A stretch of DNA of 25,552 nucleotides, taken from NCBI GenBank assembly GCA_946803715.1, contig CAMPET010000359.1:6826-32377 (forward strand), written 5' to 3'. Position 1 is the stretch's first letter. Each line of letters opens with the position of its first letter. The DNA comes from Beroe ovata. Taxonomy: Eukaryota; Ctenophora; Nuda; Beroida; Beroidae. Shown one piece after another: positions 20,954 through 25,552 of the stretch. Made by a program: the position numbers and the translations under genes. The notes beneath the pieces are model-generated. The model saw only the letters and a list, made by a program, of their open reading frames with translations, did not search any database and had not been told where the DNA came from.

Positions 20954-21166
20954 CACACAAACACACACACTGACGCCACTGCCCAACTCCTTGACACCAC
21001 GGTATTTGACACCGTGGTTTTTTCAGCCCAATCCGTGCTCGTGATTATAGTGGTGTGCTCGGTGGTTTTGTTGGAAGTAACGACCATGTTGGCAGCGTGC
21101 TATCTCAGACGCAGGGAACTCCAGGACATAGATCACGTGATCAGCGATCCTCCCTACTCCATGTAA
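19498..21166 (+). CDS. Tetraspanin, 243 aa, 6 exons
   Basis: Exons are 19498–19667, 19895–20034, 20226–20299, 20472–20604, 20757–20831 and 21027–21166. Every donor is GT, every acceptor is AG, phases agree, and the 732-nt frame ends TAA. Four membrane segments lie at about 12–36, 58–80, 86–109 and 200–224. The large extracellular loop (about 110–199) has the family-defining CCG at 148–150, a second pair PPSCC with cysteines 170–171, and single cysteines at 178 and 188, giving six cysteines. Sequons lie at Asn130 and Asn159. The stretch after TM2 (CLGACLQNQHLLGCYF) is typical of the family. The tail is short and ends DPPYSM. Tetraspanins organise membrane microdomains with integrins and other partners at the cell surface or endosomes. 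The total length is standard. The subgroup (CD9/CD63/CD151-like) is not decided. A TTG-initiated extension is unlikely; ATG 19498 starts MGFQEVIAG. Confidence 0.93.
20073..20136. repeat. TGTACA-type degenerate repeat in tetraspanin intron 2
   Basis: Repeated TGTACAATGTA, GTACAATTAATGTACA and similar units, as in intron 1 of the 2583–3444 gene. Confidence 0.55.
20896..20971. repeat. (CA)n microsatellite in tetraspanin intron 5
   Basis: A CA run with CG and CT interruptions between coding exons 5 and 6. Confidence 0.95.
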
Positions 21167-21176
21167 CGCGTGATGA

Positions 21177-21190
21177 GTTGCTATGGTAAC
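21177..21190. promoter_or_regulatory. X-box-like site just after the tetraspanin stop
   Basis: GTTGCTATGGTAAC differs from the RFX consensus at one base. It lies 11 bp after the stop codon, so it would be in the 3' UTR. A CRE palindrome TGACGTCA is at 21215–21222. Confidence 0.4.
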
Positions 21191-21607
21191 GCGTAAGGGG
21201 CAACGCGTTTCGTATGACGTCATTACAACGAAAACAGAATAGACCACGTGTTATCCAGACTCTACAACGAAAATCGAGATAAGATACTTATAAGAGCTAG
21301 GAAGACTGTGTGTTATTTTGAACATCAAAGATAATTTGTGTATGCGTGCTTTTTTGTGTGTGCGTGTTTGTGTTGTTTTACTTTTATGTGTTGTTTCTGT
21401 GTTATTTTTTAGGAAAATCAAAATATGTTGATGTTCAACATTTAGTTTATTCTAAATATGATAAGTTATAAGAGTGACCATCGGACCATGTAATCGATTT
21501 ACTCAAGCTTTGCAAGGATATATTCACAGAAAGGTTTATTAGTGTTTTGTGTTACATAGTGATTTAACAAAATCATTCTAATATTGCTTAAAAATCAACG
21601 GTAAGAT

Positions 21608-21613
21608 AATAAA
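21608..21613 (+). terminator. Candidate poly(A) signal AATAAA
   Basis: This AATAAA lies about 440 bp after the tetraspanin stop. On the opposite strand AATAAA is also present near 21530–21536, serving the converging gene, so the two 3' UTRs may overlap. Confidence 0.35.
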
Positions 21614-21917
21614 AACTGAAATCATTAACTCATAATATAATTACTGTACAAATGACTGTCACGTATCTTAAATTCGGTAGCAGCATACCCATGTCAATTA
21701 AATGAGGGTGGAACAGAATCTATGACAAATACAGGCAGAACCTAAGCTGGATCGTCAGGTCAACTTAATTAATTCGTTAGACAAATATTCAGTTACCAAT
21801 CGGCAATGATTAGTATTCAAATTACTTAGCACGGGCTTCACACACGCGAACGTGTGTTTACTGTCAAGATGCTAGAAATTAGCTAGAAGACGTTCAGCAC
21901 AATGATTGGTGGACGGA

Positions 21918-24896
21918 TTACCATGAACAATCATAGTCCATCACAGGGCGAGGCCTCGAAAACCCCCAGCCATAAACTCCAACAATATAGATCAATGTCC
22001 ATGGAACATACCTAATGTACTCCACGGGAACCGGGTCTTATCATACGGATTGGTCCAGTCCCACTTCCCAGTGGTGCGTGTCCTCCTATCCCAACATTTG
22101 ACCGATCCTAATGTCGGATTCTCACTCACAAGTATATAAGTTTCTAATGGTTCACCTATATTTTGATCCAATGGTCCGGCATCTCACGTGGTCCTATGGG
22201 TGTCCCTGTTCTCACCCCAAACTCCGCCACATACACTAGGTCCGGTAAGTCGTTGTAGAGGGACGGCGTGGGGCTGCTACCACCTGGGAATTGCACGTGT
22301 CATGCCACGTGCGTTGCCATGACAATCACGTGTAACACAACGCGTGACAACTGGCGCGAAGTGGTAGTGGAAGTGGCAACTTTAGGTCATATCACAGTAT
22401 GACATCGTCACATGATGAACAGCCTCTGATTCCTTAGTTACCGATATGTTGTACACGTGGTTTTCTTACTTGTGAGAGTTCGTGTGATGTTGGAGGTAAG
22501 GTGAGACTTGTTTTTGAAGTTATTGCTGGCTTCATGCGCGCTATCTGATATGTTAGCCAGCAAGCCCTGTAATAGGATGTTATTGGTATTGAATCCCGTT
22601 TAAATACACCAGTCAGAGTTACACAGTTGCTATGACAACTAGTCATGACAAGATATATCCAGTCAATTTCTACCCTCGCTAACCTTGAACGCAAATGTTT
22701 TTGATTTCAGCTTTTTCCCACGGAGCCCAAACTTCTTCCCCTGAGCCGAAAGTGAGCTACTCTTCTCCTTTGACTTCCCATCTTTCTCGATAGATTCAAC
22801 TGAAACATTCAAAGTGGGCTATAAACATGTACTGACGTATTGCACGTGTACACTGTTATACAAGTGACATGATCACTGGGTCACACAGACTATAACTGTG
22901 ACCCAAGTGCAGGACTCATGGTCACGTGTCTCATGGTCACGTGTCTCATGGTCACGCGTCTCATGGTCACGCGTCTCATGGTCACGTGTCTTCTCTCGCA
23001 ACTCACTCGTCTCATAGTGGTCCTCTTCCTGCCGTAGGAGCAGAGGGCTGACAAGTAGTGGGGAATTAGAATCAGGGGACATGTACTGAGTTAGAACTTT
23101 AGACTAGGACAGATTATAGGTTGGAGAGACCCTAGGTTAGAGAGTTAGACACAGGGGGAACCAGGAAGATCGATAATATTACTCAATACTCACGGATAAG
23201 TGAATATGTGAATCTGCGGAGTCTGAGTGCGGCATGAACAGTTCTGAAATGTGAGATGTGGTAAACAGCAAATAGAAACAGCAATACACATCCCCTGTTG
23301 ATAATTTAGAGTGGAAAGGGGCCCAAAATATTCAACAGACGCCTAATTTCTACCCCCATTATTCATTCCTACCCAAATCTCCCCCTCTCCCCCCGCACCT
23401 TTGCAGTAGGTGTGTTGCAGTGCGCTGACCGCACACACATCATGACAACACACTGTCAACATGGGCACTGTCACGTGACACTCCAATGACAGTGACGTCA
23501 CGTCCTCAATCACACCCACGTTACACGATGTCACCGTGTGCTTTGCTCCCTCCGATACGAGTTCATGGTACAGTTTATAGTGACGCTCGGCAAAGTTGAG
23601 TCGCACCGTAAACTGCTCGTCGGAGAGGTACGGTCGATACGGTCGGAGGAATAGTCCGAGAGATCGAGTATCGGCAAAAGTTCCGAAAACGACATCGTTT
23701 GGTGTGACGATCCTGGGACACTCGTCCAATACTCTATTCTGACATGGCAATTGTTTCCGAACGTCTGCAGGACTCAGTTCTGACAGAGTATTCCATGTAC
23801 TGACACTGAGGTACCGATCCAAGATTACAAAACCGGTCACGGATACCGATTTTACGTGTTTGTGTTTCTTGGCTAGCCTCTTGAAACTACCCAATGTTGA
23901 TCTCAGGGATCGTCTGATTGGCCCACCCCTCCGTGACTCCGACTCCAGACTCTTGAAATCAATGCCACTCGCACTACCAGCGCCCCTGACGGGCGGGAAA
24001 TGCGGCAGGGATTTGAAGTCGATGTTATGATCAGCTTTCAGTCTGAGAGACGATGTTCCAGTGGGAAGTGAGGTGGTGACCGCTAGTTTCTTCCTCTTCA
24101 TGATAGTTTCGTATGAGCGTCTGAGAGACGGAGGCGCGGTGCCCCCAGGCTTGAGTTTTTGGTTGAGATGAGGGGAGGAGACGAATCTATCCAGGGACTG
24201 GGCGTACTGGTCAGAGTTGATGCTAGTGACAGATGAGGAGAAGGGGGTACCAATGAGGTAGGAGGGGTCAACCTGGATGGTTGGTGACGTCAAGATCTCT
24301 TCTGCTGATGACACTCTGTCATCATATTGGAATTGACGGTGTTCATCAATAGGGGAGGAAATGGTATCACACGCGTCATCCTGATCACGGTTAGTAGCTG
24401 ACTGATCATCCTGGATTGATGATACTGACTCTGACTCTTTATCATCAGCTGGGTCCATGATCTCCGACTGTTTTACTGACGCTGCTGGTGGACCCTCCTT
24501 CCTCCGTTTCCCTCTAAACCCCCGTCTTGACAGCTGTCGTCGTGTTAGCGCAGGTTGCAGTTCCTCCATTGAAGAAGACGAGGAACACTCCAGCTGATCA
24601 TCGTGATTGTCGATTTTCAAATCAAGGGGAAGTGAACGAGGACGACCGTTACAGGTTACCGGACTCGGAATTCGAGTTCCGATATCAGCTACCGATTTCC
24701 GTTTCCGAAAGTACTCGAGCAGAGGTCCGTACAGTACATCGCACATGGAGCGCGGTCTGGCAGCGGCGGAGTTGTGGCGCAGCAGGGCCGCACTCTGCGC
24801 CTTGAGGAGGCGGTGAGGGCGCATGACAGCACCGGTACTGTCCTTGACGGCGTTGTAAATGGGACCATTAACCATGACAGTCTCGCATATGAGCAT
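21918..24896 (-). CDS. Unrecognised 677-aa protein, 8 exons including a 22-nt microexon
   Basis: Exons in order are 23399–24896, 23194–23243, 23007–23028, 22684–22799, 22470–22566, 22188–22283, 22012–22107 and 21918–21976. All have GT donors and AG acceptors, and phases agree (1, 0, 1, 0, 1, 1, 1). They total 2,034 nt to a TAA stop. The start is the first ATG after an in-frame stop, though a CAG directly before it would allow a 5' exon. Residues 1–100 include MCDVLYGPLLEYFRKRKSV. Residues 100–330 are Ser/Asp/Arg-rich and probably disordered. Residues 340–450 look folded (GFVILDRYLSV, PNDVVFGTFADTR, LFLRPYRPYLSDEQFTVRL). The end of exon 1, about 50 codons, looks weaker and an earlier donor is possible. 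Residues 517–562 are Lys/Ser-rich. The C-terminus, 596–677, is rich in Trp, Tyr and Pro (GKWDWTNPYDKTRFPWST; YGWGFSRPRPVMDYDCSW). There is no signal peptide or membrane segment. I do not recognise the family. The weakest join is the final GAG-type acceptor at 21977. Confidence 0.68.
22294..22332. promoter_or_regulatory. Cluster of three CACGTG E-boxes around an X-box-like site
   Basis: CACGTG occurs at 22294–22299, 22306–22311 and 22327–22332, and GTTGCCATGACAAT lies at 22313–22326. All fall within 39 bp of an intron of the 677-aa gene. bHLH(-Zip) proteins bind CACGTG and RFX proteins bind X-boxes. The density suggests an intronic enhancer or promoter, untested. Confidence 0.45.
22626..22639. 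promoter_or_regulatory. X-box-like site in an intron of the 677-aa gene
   Basis: GTTGCTATGACAAC differs from the symmetrical RFX consensus at two positions and keeps the 14-bp spacing. It lies in the intron between 22567 and 22683. Confidence 0.35.
22916..22990. repeat. 15-bp minisatellite, five exact-length units with E-boxes
   Basis: Five units TCATGGTCACGTGTC or TCATGGTCACGCGTC start at 22916, 22931, 22946, 22961 and 22976. Three carry CACGTG and two carry CACGCG. The array begins 16 bp downstream (transcript sense) of the microexon donor at 23006. Confidence 0.95.
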
Positions 24897-25249
24897 CTGC
24901 TCAGGGGTATTCAAATTTGATTAAAACGAAAAGAAAATCGTAATTCTCAAAACAAAACGCGGGGCATGGTTCAAACAGGCTACAGAATATTACAAAATAA
25001 CCAGACTTGTACTAGGAAGTAAAATCGATGGGAATTGTTATTCGAGGATTGATATTATGCTGTTTTTATTTCTTTTTCCAAGCGCTATACTGAATCTGAC
25101 CTCTATAATAGTAAACTGCAAAACCAATGACCGGTTACACCAACAGAATTAAAGGATTGATAGGCAGGAAATAAGCAAGGCCCGGGTAAAATATACCACG
25201 AGAATCAAAACATCAGATTCTCAAACAATTCTCCGACAGCTGTTGATGC
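24897..25249. other. 5' flank of the 677-aa gene
   Basis: AT-rich flank; no other gene is supported. A T-rich stretch near 25062–25079 is the only notable composition feature. Confidence 0.45.
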
Positions 25250-25336
25250 ACAATGCATGGGATCCACATTGCACAATGCAAGGGATACACAATGCAAGGG
25301 ATACACAATGCAAGGGATACACAGTGCAAGGGATAC
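25250..25336. repeat. 16-bp minisatellite
   Basis: Units ACAATGCAAGGGATAC stand at 25273, 25289, 25305 and 25321, the last with one change. A diverged unit precedes at 25250–25265, seven bases away from the array. Confidence 0.95.
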
Positions 25337-25457
25337 AAGAAGTACAGATTCCTGATAAATGTCATGGGATTCGTTCACAGCTTTGCAAAAAACGGTCACA
25401 CCCGCCTAACACAATGAACTTGCGACACAGAGAAGGTGAAAATGAGCTATCACAGCG

Positions 25458-25458
<1 letters not shown>

Positions 25459-25497
<39 letters not shown>
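25459..25497. repeat. (CA)n microsatellite
   Basis: A pure CA run of about 39 bases. Confidence 0.97.
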
Positions 25498-25499
<2 letters not shown>

Positions 25500-25532
25500 C
25501 CACACGACAACCAGCACTATAACACTGAATCC

Positions 25533-25552
25533 AAAAAAAAAAAAAAAAAAAA
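25533..25552. repeat. A homopolymer at the window end
   Basis: Twenty A residues run to the last base. This could be a genomic poly(A) tract, a retroelement tail or a contig end. Confidence 0.8.

Noticed and set aside
22873-23082. Minus-strand frame with repeated HETRD
   Set aside because: The repeat is the 15-bp minisatellite read through, in intron sequence; only its 22-nt PLLLRQEEDHYET end overlaps a real exon.
23493-23500. TGACGTCA palindrome inside exon 1 of the 677-aa gene
   Set aside because: It lies within coding sequence far from the start; a chance match is the simpler explanation.

Overview
This is metazoan-type nuclear DNA. The genes are split by short GT–AG introns of roughly 80–1,500 bp. 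Microsatellites are dense, mostly (TG/CA)n. There are five N gaps and no prokaryotic operon signal. Base composition is moderately AT-rich. The gene families (tetraspanin, LRR–Roc GTPase, a CXorf65-like protein) and the RFX X-box-like motifs fit an invertebrate, perhaps early-branching, animal. I cannot name the species.

Layout from left to right. Positions 1–2582 hold repeats and intergenic sequence. A 3-exon plus-strand gene (2583–3444) encodes a 137-aa type I membrane protein with eight extracellular cysteines. At 4399–5056 a ~330-bp block occurs twice, each copy ending at a single-N gap; this looks like an assembly artefact. At 5058–7104 (minus) lies the 5' part of an LRR–Roc (Roco-type) GTPase with a possible myristoylation site, cut off at the gap. 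Positions 7105–13285 are mostly non-coding: simple repeats, a 14-bp minisatellite, a 189-bp gap, X-box-like sites and one orphan ORF. At 13286–16623 (minus) is a 6-exon coiled-coil gene of 209 aa. Its fourth intron contains, on the opposite strand, a single-exon CXorf65-like gene (13796–14329). Two further phase-compatible exons at 12605–12899 could form an alternative 3' end. At 17094–18688 five copies of a ~100-bp MITE-like inverted-repeat element lie inside local duplications. At 19498–21166 (plus) is a complete 6-exon tetraspanin of 243 aa. At 21918–24896 (minus) is an 8-exon gene for an unrecognised 677-aa protein with a 22-nt microexon and a short Trp/Tyr-rich C-terminus; it converges on the tetraspanin.

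All exon joins were worked out by hand from splice sites, phase and open frames. The tetraspanin, coiled-coil gene, small membrane protein and 677-aa gene keep phase at every join and end in a stop. No functional pathway links the genes. The recurring regulatory theme is X-box-like motifs and CACGTG E-boxes. There is no CRISPR array, rRNA, convincing tRNA or viral gene.
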